From the NCBI GenBank assembly GCA_025766275.1, contig JAFKAC010000033.1:434001-498000 (forward strand): a DNA stretch of 64,000 bases. The letters run 5' to 3'. Shown piece by piece: positions 33,063 to 44,361 of this stretch. Position numbers and translations under genes: made by a program. Each line of letters starts with the position of its first letter. Positions within the stretch are counted from its first letter, which is position 1. The stretch comes from Lactarius indigo. Its lineage: Eukaryota; Basidiomycota; Agaricomycetes; Russulales; Russulaceae. The notes beneath the pieces were generated by a model. That model saw only the letters and a list, made by a program, of their open reading frames with translations. It searched no databases and had not been told where the DNA came from.

Positions 33063-36000
33063 ATGTCCTTGCAACTTACTGCTCTTGTCCCCATGTTCGA
33101 TGGCTCTAACTGGGCCATCTGGTCGAATGCCATGCAAGCCTTCTTCATGTCCCAAGGACTCTGGGGTTATGTCGATGGATCTATCCCTCTTGACACAACC
33201 GCCACCGCTGACGTTCAAGCTGCTTGGCATCGTAGTGATGAAATGGCTAGGGGTAATCTTACCCTTTGTCTTTCTCCTGCAATCCAACAAGCTGTTACTG
33301 GTACCTCTGCCCAGGTTCTCTGGAATGCGGTTAAAGACCGCTATGGAGCGGTCTCTTTACCCCACATCTACAAGGACTTTAAAGAAGCAATTTCTATTCG
33401 CTTCAATCCTAACCAGAACCCTGTCGCAACATTTGAGAGGATGGCAGCTGCCTTTTCTCGTCTTGGTGCAATAACTGTTGGCACTGGTGCTAATGCTACA
33501 ACGCTTGCAATAAAGCCCCCCCTTCAGGCGTTAATCGCCATGTCCGCTCTTCCTCAGAAATGGGAGAATCTCATTCCCATTATCTGTAGTGCCACTGCCA
33601 CTACGGATCTCAAACTCGACTCAGTTGCTGCTGTAGTCATTGGGCAGTTTGAGACCGAAACTAATCGCGGACAGCATAAGGGTGCTCATAACGTGCAGAA
33701 GCTTTCTGCCGTTAAGTGCAAGCGCGATAACCCTCGCTTTTCTAAGCAGGGTAGTCAGCAGCAGCAGCAGCCTTCTACTTCTAATGCCCCTGGCCCATCT
33801 TCCCAGCAGCAGCCTAACCGGCAGCGCGGAGGACGTGGATCCGGCTGTGGCAGAGGAAAAGGCAAAGGCAAAGCGCGTGGCAGCGCTCCCCAGTATTCCC
33901 ACATAGCTTCCGTTGCCGCACTATCTCCACCTACTTCTCACAAGGTGATCCATATTGGGTCATCTGGGGTCTCTACTTGTACAGAAGTCGAATCCTCTAC
34001 CCCTCAGAGGTCTCCCGGCTTCTTTCCTTCTGTTAATACTGCTATGACGCTCACAGAGCGGCTGAATGTACCCACTACAGTTCAGACCGCAAAGACACTT
34101 GAGCAGCGCTTTGCCGATGTGGATGCACAAATGCGCCCTCGGATTGAGAAGTTTATTGACGAAGAATACGATTCCAATTTCGACGTTGATATGTCACGAC
34201 CGCCTCCAGCGGGCGCACAATCAATAGTTGATATTGAGAGTCTAGACGACTCTGAGATTGCCGCCTATTGCAGTGAGTCATCTAATGCCCTGCAAATAGA
34301 CTTAAGTGATTTGACAGTATTGGATCTTGACTCGGTAACAGATTGCCGAGCTCAGACTCCTGATTACGTCGATCCGGAGACAGTTGAGGCAGACGAGATA
34401 ACAAAAATGTGGGAACAACCGGGATTTACTGGTTCCAGTTCTATTCCAAGAGTTCCTTCTCACGAACTAATTCTTGCTGCATGGACTAGAAACCAGCAAT
34501 TCCTACACTCTCAGGGGCTTCCGATGCACCCCGACTTTGGTACTTTGGTATCTCCGCCGGGCTCGTGGGCAGAAACCCCTGAATGCTTTCTAACTGGTCC
34601 AGATGAGGTCCTGGATTGGGGTTCCGATGAAGAAGAGTACGTGACTCCTTCATTTTGCTTATTACGTGCTGACAACGTTCTAGAATTAGTCCTGCCCCCA
34701 AGAAGTCTAAAGGGTGGCAGATTTAATAATAACATAGTAGTGTCGCATGTAACGAAGTTGTCTGAAATGTACAAAATTAGCAGCGCTCTTCTCGATTTTC
34801 TTGAGTGTGAGCATAATGAGTACTTCAGCCAATGCGCAGAATGTCTGAAGTGTACAAAAAATATGTGGCTCCTTGACTCAGGAGCCTCAGCACATTTTAC
34901 CAACCAAATTAGTGATTTTATCGAGTATAAGTCACTACCCAAGTCTGAAAGAATACCTGTTAAAACTGTGGCTCACATGATATATGTTGAAGGAATAGGA
35001 ACTGTCTTGCTTGAGCATTATCTCACAGATAAGCTTGTAACTACACAAGTTCATCCAGTCTTTCACATACCCTCTATGAGCACGCGGCTTTTATCAATGG
35101 GAGTCTTTCTACAGCAAGGATTGTGCGTTTTGGGGAATTCACAGCATATAACCTTGCTAAGAAAAAACAAAATAATTGTCCAATGTAAACCCCTAGTTCA
35201 CGGACAATCTCTATATTGGCTAGATGCCTCTATTTCTACTCTAATTGAGTCACAATATGTGAACATGTCTGCATTGCAAAATGTAGATTATGACCTTATG
35301 CATCGTCACCTCGGACACCCATCTAAAGAGGTTCTAAGACGATCTAAGGAAAACACTAAGGGTTTCCCTGATGGGATTGTAATTCCTACCTCTGATAAAC
35401 TATGTCCAGGATGTGCACAAGGAAAAATGCCTGCAGCATCTCATCCGCCTTCCGAAACTAGGGCTAAAGCTTCTTTTAATCAAATTCATTCCGATTTAAA
35501 AAGCTTCCCTATACCGTCGTATCACAAGTACAAGTATTTTATTGTCTTCTTTGACGATTATACTTCCTTTGCTTGGATCACTCTTTTATGGGACAAAGCC
35601 TCTGCTATTACTGCTTTAAAGCAGTGGCTTGCGTTAATAAAAAATCAATTTGACGCTACCATAAAAGAATGGATGTCTGATGCCGGCGGTGAATATAAGT
35701 CAGATGCTTTCCTAAAGCAATTAAAGGATGCCAGCATTACAGTGCTACAGTCTGCGCCACATACGCCACAACAAAATGGGTGCGCTGAGCGCTTTATGCG
35801 CACCATAATGGACAAAGCTCAGGCTATGCGCCTTGATGCTTGTTTACCTCAGAGTTGGTGGGAATTTGCAGTCTTACATGCTACACATTGTTACAATAGA
35901 ACTCCAATTAGTCGCCTTCAATGGCAGACTCCTTATAAACTATTGTACAATGAAGTACCTGATATTTCTCATCTTCGAGTGTTTGGTTCAGGTGCATATG

Positions 36001-37873
36001 TCCATATCCCTGAGGCTCGCCGGGTGAATAAACTTTCCCCTAAAAGCGAACTCATGATCTACCTTGGTAGAGGATCTGGGATGAAGGCTGATGTCTTCAT
36101 GCACACACCCAATACCTTGTTCTATTCGGACAAAGCACTCTTCGATGAAGGATTATTTCCTAAGTGTCCTTCTAACAGCGTCAGGAGTAAACCTAAAGGT
36201 GTAACTCAGTTAGATGATACATGTTACGGTTCCGAGGGACCGTACGTTCACTAAGTCATGCGGAGCTGTGCTCAACGCAGTTGGGAGAGTCGGAACTTAT
36301 GTTTCTGAACACAAGTTGAGTTTCGGGGATACCTTGGCTCAACTCAAAGAGTATCGCAAGGGAGAGGGGGATGCACGCGGGGTTCTGAAGACAAGACAAG
36401 TCGACTCGGATTCAAGAACTAAGAGTAGACAGGGAATCGTACTACTCTACTGGCTACACTTTATAGTCATACATACTGGGGTTTTCGGGGGCCGTTTTCT
36501 TCAAGCCACGTCACTTTATCGATCACTACATGCTACTACGAGATACGAGCACCATAAGGCGTGCTCTGACGAGTCCATACTTCTGTAAAACTTTCGGGGT
36601 GATACTTTGGAGCGCGCGTCGCGTGACGTGACGTCACGATGTCACGTGACCGTGACAATACAGCTTCAGATGATGAGCTGTCTGTAGACGATACCACTCC
36701 TGGTGTTGATGACGACCCTCCACCTGAGCCTCCAAAATGGAGAAGCGCTCCCCAGCCTGTTGGGCCTGGACCTCCCAGTACATCTACTGGAGGTACTGGA
36801 TCGCTGCTACCTCCACCTTTACCGCCACAACCTGTACCAGGTCCTAGTCAACCTAGGAGAACGGCACGTACAAGGAAACCCACTTCTCGTCCAGATAATG
36901 TCTATGAAGATAGGCCTCCTACTATGATAATTCGTGACATTGAGCAGACTCGCACATGGCGACAATTGACTGGTGACCAGCTGAGTAGCTCTCGGTTGCA
37001 TTCACATCAAGATCAGACAGTACCAGGAGATTTTCCTGAGCAACCCGACTCTGGTTCTTCTAGTGCACCAGGTGATAATCCACACCTTTCGGATGATGAA
37101 GTAGAGCAACAATTGCTTGCCCGCCTTGCTCAGGAAGGGGGAGTCAAATTTCTAGATCTTCTGCTTGCCAAAGCAGTTTCACCAATAGATCTAGATGCAC
37201 CTGATACCTCTAATATTCGTGAATGGACCTATCGGGACATTCTTAAAATGCCAAGTGACTCTCAGGAGGAGTGGTGTAATGCATGCAAAGAGGAACTTGC
37301 TTCCCTTCGCAATCGCAAAGTCTACGAACTTGTTAACCCGCCGAAAGGCAGAAAGGTTATCAAGAATCGATGGGTATTTGACTTAAAGTCAGATGGTCAA
37401 AAGAAAGCCAGGCTAGTTGCCAAAGGCTTTTCTCAGGTTGAAGGCATTGATTATGACGAAATATTCTCACCTGTGGTACGCTTTGAGACTGTCTGGATGA
37501 TGCTCGTGCTTACAGCGCTGAAGGATTGGCACATCTCTGGACTGGACGTCAAAACAGCCTTCCTATATGGAGACCTCAATGAGGAACTCTACATGGAACA
37601 ACCTGAAGGGTTTAAAATCCCTGGCCAACAAAACAAAGTGATGCGCCTTAGAAAAGCCATCTATGGACTTAAACAAGCTGCTCTTGCTTGGTGGAGAGCG
37701 CTGGATAAATCCATGGGCACTCTAAGTTGTACACGTCTACAATCAGACTCAGGTCTGTTTGTAAATGAGGATAAAACAATTGTAGTAATTGTCTACATCG
37801 ATGATGTGCTCTTCCTCAGGAAAAACAAAAAAACATATTGATTCCCTGAAGCAGCGCTTCATGAGAATCTGGG
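33063..37873 (+). pseudogene. pol: Copia gag-pol polyprotein (interrupted, frameshifted)
   Basis: ATG 33063 opens an uninterrupted frame to 36221. The Gag part has MFDGSNWAIWSNAMQAFFMS; the nucleic-acid-binding region is a RG/GK-rich basic tract near residue 255 rather than a CCHC knuckle. Protease DSGASAHF is at about 603. Integrase HRHLGHP...CPGCAQGK is at about 745-785 with D near 809 (HSDLKSF), D near 872 (SDAGGEY) and E near 907 (NGCAERF). After the solo LTR the frame resumes (ASDDELSVDD) into RT: NRWVFDLKSDG, LDVKTAFLYGDL and YIDDVLF (about 37790). One extra A in an A run at about 37830 shifts the frame, and E2 cuts it at 37874. Few other lesions, so it decayed recently. Confidence 0.88.
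36222..36657 (+). repeat. Solo LTR of an otherwise unseen family inside Copia
   Basis: 436 bp, TGTTACGGTTCC...CCGTGACA, flanked by ATACA at 36217-36221 and 36658-36662. Removing it and one ATACA restores the Copia frame exactly (LDDT-ASDDEL). It shares TGTTACGG with the Gypsy LTRs but not the GAAGACCAAGAT hairpin. Its end is rich in CACGTG/CGTGAC-type palindromes. Confidence 0.9.
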
Positions 37874-38330
37874 TGTTACGGTTGCGCGCATTGACCCTTA
37901 CTGTACCAGTTGTGGCTACGGCAGTAAGGTAGATTAGTCACGGACTTGGGGTTTACGATAGGAGTTAGGTGTTGAACGATGACTCGACCCTAGTACAGGT
38001 AGTAGTAGTACTAGGATTGCGCTACTTACGCGATACGTTGGACGCTACATTACTGTGACTCATAGCAGCGCTTGAAAGCCTGCTCTTCTTGTATTTAAGG
38101 TAGCTGTGGAAGACCAAGATACGCCATCTTGGTCTTCTTCAATCGTCACTTCTTTGTTCTCGTACCTTCGCCCCGCCTCTATTTCGATATAGGGAGTTGC
38201 AGTTACACTAGTGTCTTCAAACATCTAGAAGAAGCCTTCGTGCCATACACCTAGAGAGAGGCGTGATTCACTAAGTCACCAAAGTCGCCTTATCGAGCTC
38301 AAGTCGAGCTAACGCTGTGACGGCGTTACA
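37874..38330 (+). repeat. E2 5' LTR
   Basis: 457 bp, TGTTACGG...GGCGTTACA. TATTTAA at 38092; predicted start at 38126, 34 nt downstream, in the 12-bp inverted repeat GAAGACCAAGAT/ATCTTGGTCTTC. No ATG occurs from the predicted start to gag. Confidence 0.9.
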
Positions 38331-38332
38331 TT

Positions 38333-38343
38333 AAGACCAAGAT
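38333..38343 (+). promoter_or_regulatory. E2 self-priming primer-binding site
   Basis: AAGACCAAGAT, two bases after the LTR end, is the exact reverse complement of ATCTTGGTCTT at 38126-38136, the predicted transcript 5' end. Confidence 0.75.
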
Positions 38344-38351
38344 CCTTCATT

Positions 38352-40340
38352 GTGGCGACTGTCAACACCAGAGATCAGTGGACGAACTTCCGTCCCTATT
38401 ATCTAGAACGAAGGGGAGATCGCAACGTACCAACCCGATTCCTAGGAGCAGCTAGGTGGAGAGACCGAGGAGACGAAACCGGATACTTCGTAGAGTTCAA
38501 CGGACCTACAAGGTTCAGACCTGTTGAGTTCAATTTTGACCACTTGTGTTGGGTAGAAATTACGTGGAACCCCATAGACCACTGCTGGGACGTCATTAGA
38601 CCAGCAGGGAGGCAATACCAGTGTGACATCGATGCGCGCGAACTCAATTCACGCGCCGATTGGGGGCCCATTGACGGCCAGATACGAGAACACTCCACTG
38701 GGGAAGCAGTCAGCGAAGAAACTGAAGAGGAAGAACAAAGTGAAGAAAATCGACCCGCAAGCGTCGGGCCTATTGAGCAATACACCATCCAACAAGCTGA
38801 GTCTCTACACATTTCGGACCAGCCAGAAGTCATTCACGTACGATCACCGGCAGCGGAAATGGCAACTACTACCATGACAACTGCAGAAATCATGAGTGCA
38901 AGAGAACAAGTGGCGCGAGAAGCAGCCGAAGCAATTAGGCAAGAATCACAGCGACACCTCATGCCCATTAATCCCGAAACTGGGCATCGCATGACTGCAG
39001 ACGACGCAGCGATATTTCGGGCTATCGGACCCAATCAAGGAGACCCCCCGTCCGGAGAAGGACGAAGACAAGGACTGCTGCTCGATCCTCCGCCAGGATG
39101 GGGAGGGCCACCAGGAGGGGACTTTCCCTGACGCCCAGGCGGAGGAGGAAACCCACCCGATCTCCCGAATAACCCACCAGAAGGAGGACCCCCAGGTGGA
39201 GGCGGCGGTGGGGGTCCGCCGGCAGGAGGAGGAGGAGGACATGGACACGAAAAACTAACTGGTGAACCTCCCACTATTTTCGACGGAGATCACACTAAGG
39301 TGGACTCAATCCTCACGCAATGGCACGTGTACTGGGGGATGAATCTTGACACCCCTGTTATGCGCAACGACTATCGACGATCCCTCCTATTTCTATCATA
39401 CATCAAAGGAGTATCCGTCAGCGAATGGGTACTTTCGTACCTCAAATGGCTCAACCGGCAGATACAGCGAGGAATAGATCAACATACAAGAGATCTGTGG
39501 AACGCCGTAGCGGAGGGTTTTAACCAAAGGTTCGTTAACACCCTTGAACGCGAACAAGCTCAAGCGCTTCTAAGGAAGGGACTCAAGATGGTCGATGGAG
39601 ACATCGACAAATACGTCAATGAATTCGAAGAAGCCGCCCGAAAAGCAGGGTATCGCCTCAATGACCCCCAGACCATAGATTTATTCACCAAGGGGCTACT
39701 CAAGAAACTATACGAAAAAACATACGATCTGGACAAGCCAGAGACATTTGACGAATGGAAGCGGGCAACACTCCGCCGACAGTGCAACTACATCCACATC
39801 CGAGCCCGAGTGGATGAATATAAGGACGCCAGGCCAAAGAAGGTGGGCAACGCTGGGTGGACCGTTCCCCAAAACCTCGCCAACCTGTGGGCAATGGACA
39901 CCTCCGCTGACCGGACCAGGGCAAGGCTAGCAGGATCAGAAGAGATTGACTATGGTAAGCCGCCCTACACAGGCTTACCTCCCTTTCCACCAAGAGGAGG
40001 GCCCGGGGCAAGGGGACGAGGAAGAGGAGGGTCATGACGAGACCTAAGGATGGTGTTGTGTTATAATTGTAACGCTCCCGGTCATCTCTCACGCAACTGT
40101 CCCCATCCCAGACAGCCGCGACAGTGGCAACCGCAGAACGCCGGGCCTTCTGTCCGAGCGGCAGAAACCGACTATTATGCACAAGAAACCCCGCCGGCAC
40201 AAATACAAGCCGCCTCGACCAGCAAAACCGCCAAAGAACGGGCCAAAGAATGGCTTACCGGAGTCGCGAATGCACCAGACGAAGTAAAAGACCTGATATT
40301 GCAGGACTTATGGGGAAAAGAGGGTTTTCGGAGCGCCTGA
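38352..40340 (+). pseudogene. gag: E2 gag
   Basis: One frame from GTG 38352 to TGA 40338-40340, with premature TGA at 39129 (E5 has TGG) and 40035 (E5 has CGG). The N-terminal domain DQWTNFRPYYLERRGDRNVP is conserved in E4, E5 and E6. A Gly/Pro-rich linker, the Gag core (FLSYIKGVSVSEWVLSYLKW) and the knuckle CYNCNAPGHLSRNC (about 40059-40100) follow. The first good ATG is only at 38859, after the conserved N-terminal domain. Confidence 0.85.
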
Positions 40341-43300
40341 ACCCATCGGCCTGGGTGAGGGCTTTAAATTGTAATTCTGTAATCATGACGCACTTTCGTT
40401 CTCTTCGAATTCCAGTCTCGATACGCACAAATTACCGAATGGCCGACATAAGAGCACTGGTGGACTCGGGGGCCACCGACAATTTCATACATCTGAACTT
40501 TATAAAGAAGATGGGTATTGGTACACAATCGCTAGCCCAACCAAGAAAGATCTGGAATATCGATCAAACGGAAAACAAAGCTGGGTCCATCACTCACTTT
40601 ACCGACCTTGATGTATACGCCAAAGGATACCACAGGACAATGAGGTTCCTCGTAACAGATCTCGGGAATGAAGAGGTCGTGTTAGGATACCCGTGGTTGG
40701 CAACCTATGAGCCAACTATCAATTGGCGCGACGCAGTAATACATGAAGAAATCATGCCAGTAGTGATTAGTACGCAGGACAGTCATCACTACCACACCGT
40801 TATTGCCACTGCCCTCACTGACAAACGAAAGGAAGAAATAGTCACGGACCTAGACGAAGAAGAAGTATATCTACGCGCCACAACGTCCACCGAACTGGCG
40901 ATTCAAGCCAAGAAGGATGAATCGCCCGTGGAATTGCCAGCAATGTACCAAGCGTTTCAGAAGCTCTTCAGCGAAGAAGCATCCCAGTGCTTTCCTCCCG
41001 CCAGGCCGTGGGATCATGCCATTGAGTTTAAACCAAACGCCCCATTGGCAATAGACTGCAAAATATACCCGCTAACACAGGAAGAAGAGGGCAAGCTCAA
41101 GGAGTTTCTCGACGAAAAACTTAGACAGGGATATTTGCGCCCCTCCATCTCCCCATACGCATCATCCTTCTTCTTCATCAAAAAGAAGGACGGAAAACTA
41201 CGCCCCGTACAGGATTACCGGGTAATCAATTCCCATACCATACGCAATCAATACCCCCTTCCCCTTATTCAAGATCTTATTTACGACCTCAGTAACGTGC
41301 ACATCTATACCAAGCTCGATATCCGCTGGGGGTACAACAACATTCGCATACGCGACGGGGATCAGGAGAAGGCAGCTTTTAAAACCAAGTTTGGCCTCTT
41401 CGAACCGACGGTCATGTTCTTCGGCCTCACAAACTCACCCGCGACCTTTCAAACAATGATGAACCACATCTATCGGGACACCATCGCGAAACATGAACTT
41501 CGCGGTACCGTTATCCGGGTTTACATGGACGATATCGGCATCGCAACACGCGAAGGCCACGACTCGGCGGACCACATCGCGGCGGTCACGGATGTCCTTC
41601 GCGTTGCCCAGGAACATGACCTGTATTTCAAACTCGAGAAGTGCCTCTTCCACCAACCTCGGATGGATTACCTGGGGGTAATCCTTGAAAAGGGGGTAAC
41701 TCACATGGACCCGGTAAAAGTTCGAGGCATTAGGGATTGGCCAACGCCAACGAAAGTCAGGGACGTATGCTCTTTCCTGGGTTTCTGCAACTTTTACCGC
41801 TTATTCATCCGAGGTTTTGCAACACACGCCCGGCCGCTCAATTGGCTCACAAGAAAGGATGCTGAATGGCGGTGGACGGATGACGAAGACTGCGCGTTTA
41901 AGACACTCAAGCGCCTCGTTACTGAAGAACCGGTGCTGGCACACCCCAACTTGCAGGAGCAATTTGAATTGGAGGTTGACGCCTCCGGGTTTGCGGTGGG
42001 TGCAGTCCTCCTGCAAAAGAAACGTGACGGGCGCAAGCACCCCATAGGATACTACTCAGCGATGCTGAGTGAAGCAGAACGCAACTACGATATTTACGAC
42101 CTAGAACTTCTCGCCATTGTAAAAGCCCTCCGGCACTGGCGCCCCTTGCTCGCAGGATCCCCACATAAGATCAAAATATTTTCGGATCACTTAAACCTGC
42201 AGTACTGGAAGACACCACAGAAGATTAGCTGAAGAGTCGCTCGGGAGGTGCTAGAACTGATGGAATACGACTTCGAGATCCACCATATCAAGGGAAAGAA
42301 TAACGGTAGAGCAGACACACTATCAAGGCGGCCGGACTACGACCAGGGAGAAGAAGATAACCAAGGTGTGGTTGTCTTGCCTCCAGAGGTATTCATACGA
42401 GCCACTAATGTTGCACGCACCCTGGAAATACATCCCATGATGCAACAACCGAGGCGACGACAAGACCCAGCCGTGATCAAAACCTGGGTTGATGCCCACC
42501 ACCTCAAGAAGATAGAGGGAGAATGGTACAAGGATGGACGACTGGTGATTACCGGACCTATGGCGACGTACCGGGCCATCATACAAGATCATCACGACCC
42601 GCCGGTACACGGACACCCTGGAATAAGCCGGACACAACGAATTGTAGAACAGCATCATTGGTGGCCAAGTATTCGTCGAGATGTGTACGAGTATGTCACG
42701 GGATGTGCTGACTGTCAGCGAAACAAAGTTAACACCAGACCGACCCGCGCCCCTTTACATCCAATTACGGCCACCATGGATGCCCCCCCCTTTGACACCA
42801 TCGCCCTAGACTTCATCACTAAATTGCCAGCCTCACAGTCCTATGACAGTATTCTGACTGTCACTGACCACGACTGCAGCAAGGCATCCATATTCATCCC
42901 ATGTAACGAAGAAATTACGGCGGAAGGAACCGCGATTCTGTACGTCAATCACGTGTTCAGACGATTTGGGTTACCGCGTAAAATCATCAGTGACCGCGAC
43001 CCCCGATTTACCTCCAAGTTCACACGAGAAGTATGCCACATACTGGGCATCCAACAGAATATTTCCACGGCCTACCACCCACGTACCGACGGACAGTCCG
43101 AGCAAACCAAACAATGGCTTGAACAATATCTACGCTTCTGGGCTAATGAGCGACAAGATAACTGGGCGGAGTATCTCCCCATAGCAGAATTCGCTCACAA
43201 CAACTGGCCCCACGAGCACACGAAACAATCACCGTTCATGCTTCTGATGGGATACAACCCAACAGCCGATTGGACGGATAAGCCATCCCCAATTCCAAAT

Positions 43301-43832
43301 GTGATCACCAGACTAACGCAGCTAAAGGAAGCGCGTCAACTCGCTCAGGACCTTATCAAAAAGGCACAAGATAGCTGGGTCCGGCATAAAGACACCCCAC
43401 GTTATCAGATTGGTGACCAAGTATGGCTAGAGGGAAAACATCTACGAACCAATCAACCCATGGCAAAACTAGCGGCGCGACGCCACGGACCGTTTAAAGT
43501 GGTTCAGGTGATGTCCCCTTACAATTACCATCTCGAACTTCCCACACAGTGGAGCATCCATCCAGTGTTCCATATCGATCTTCTCACACCATACAAAAAT
43601 ACCACCTTTCACGGCGAGAACTTCCCACGTCCGCCACCAGATCTTGTGGAAGGCGAAGAAGAGTACGAAGTTGAGGCCGTTCTGGACTCCCGGCATTTCG
43701 GAAGAAGAAGGAAACTGCAATACCTCATCAAATGGAAGGGCTACCCCGACTCGGAGAATCAGTGGGTCGATAAGGACGATGTGTTTGCCCCGGAAGCGAT
43801 AGAAGAGTACCAAGCGGGCCGAACAACCATGC
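40310..43832 (+). pseudogene. pol: E2 pol
   Basis: Overlaps gag in -1 frame. Protease VDSGATDNF at about 40458; RT with FFIKKKDGKLRP, LDIRWGYNN and YMDDIGIAT (about 41523); RNase H LEVDASGFAVGAVLL. A TGA at 42230 replaces an Arg codon (CGA in the homologues). Integrase has HGHPGISRTQRIVEQHHWWP and CADCQRNK, with DFITKLP, SDRDPRF and DGQSEQT; the chromodomain is near 43660-43800. E4 inserts at 43833, removing the C-terminal module from this window. Confidence 0.88.
40322..40328 (+). promoter_or_regulatory. E2 -1 frameshift site GGGTTTT
   Basis: In the Gag frame it reads G GGT TTT, a slippery heptamer. Six nt later a stem can form: GCC, ACCCA, loop TCGGCC, TGGGT, GGC. The Gag stop lies within it. 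The same layout occurs in E4, E5 and E6. Confidence 0.65.
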
Positions 43833-44341
43833 TGTTACGGTACGGACTTGATGACTCATTACACCCGACTCATGACCGGTTATGACTACGGTCCAGCATC
43901 AGTATTAGTCATGGACTCTTACATCGTATCAGTCAGCATAGTAGTTCGCATGTGATTGTGACTCATGTATGACTCATTCCTAGGATAGCTGTACTAGGGT
44001 TCGAGCTAGTTACGCTATTGGTTACCTACCATTCTAGCGGCGCTTTAAAGCCCGCGCGTATCTGTATAAGTAGTTGACTTGGAAGACCAAGAGTCCCCAT
44101 CTTGGTCTTCTTCAATCCACCACTTGACTCGTCTTCTGTCTGCCTTAGTCTCGGACTAAGTGTGCCTCCGCTTCTATCCACCAAGGGATAGACCTTCTTT
44201 ACTCTTCAGCTGCAGTGTGTGCCAGCGTGCCCCTGTTCAGCTCGCATTGGGTTGACACGTGATCCCCATTCGCCTAACTTTCGCTAAGTCGATTACGCCC
44301 TTCACAAGTCCAAGTCGGACTAACGCCGGTGGAGCGTAACA
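43833..44341 (+). repeat. E4 5' LTR
   Basis: 509 bp, TGTTACGGTACGG...GGAGCGTAACA. TATAAG at 44065; predicted start at 44099, 34 nt on. The solo LTR at 4699-5208 is the same family. No ATG lies between the predicted start and gag. Confidence 0.9.
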
Positions 44342-44343
44342 TT

Positions 44344-44354
44344 AAGACCAAGAT
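44344..44354 (+). promoter_or_regulatory. E4 self-priming primer-binding site
   Basis: AAGACCAAGAT, complementary to ATCTTGGTCTT at 44099-44109. Two bases (TT) separate it from the LTR end. Confidence 0.75.
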
Positions 44355-44361
44355 CCTCACA

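Larger units (their letters stand above)
32286..37873 (+). mobile_element. Ty1/Copia retrotransposon, 5' LTR to RT (interrupted)
   Basis: 5' LTR 32286-32685, primer site at 32686, one long Gag-Pol frame from 33063. It is interrupted at 36222 by a solo LTR and at 37874 by Gypsy E2. RNase H and the 3' LTR are not in the window. The domain order protease-integrase-RT identifies Copia. Confidence 0.9.
37874..43832 (+). mobile_element. E2: Ty3/Gypsy element, 5' LTR to pol (cut by E4)
   Basis: Inserted in Copia RT. LTR, self-priming site, gag and pol up to the chromodomain are present; the 3' part lies beyond the nested elements and outside the window. It carries three premature stops, so it is inactive, but is otherwise close to E5. 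Confidence 0.9.

Noticed and set aside
36214..36588. 124-codon frame inside the solo LTR at 36222
   Set aside because: It begins in Copia coding sequence and runs into the LTR; no similarity and no counterpart elsewhere.
39035..39274. Minus-strand Gly/Pro-rich frame opposite gag (and similar ones at 45015-45329, 52202-52528, 55226-55546)
   Set aside because: Mirror of the Gly/Pro-rich gag linker; it recurs only because gag is conserved.
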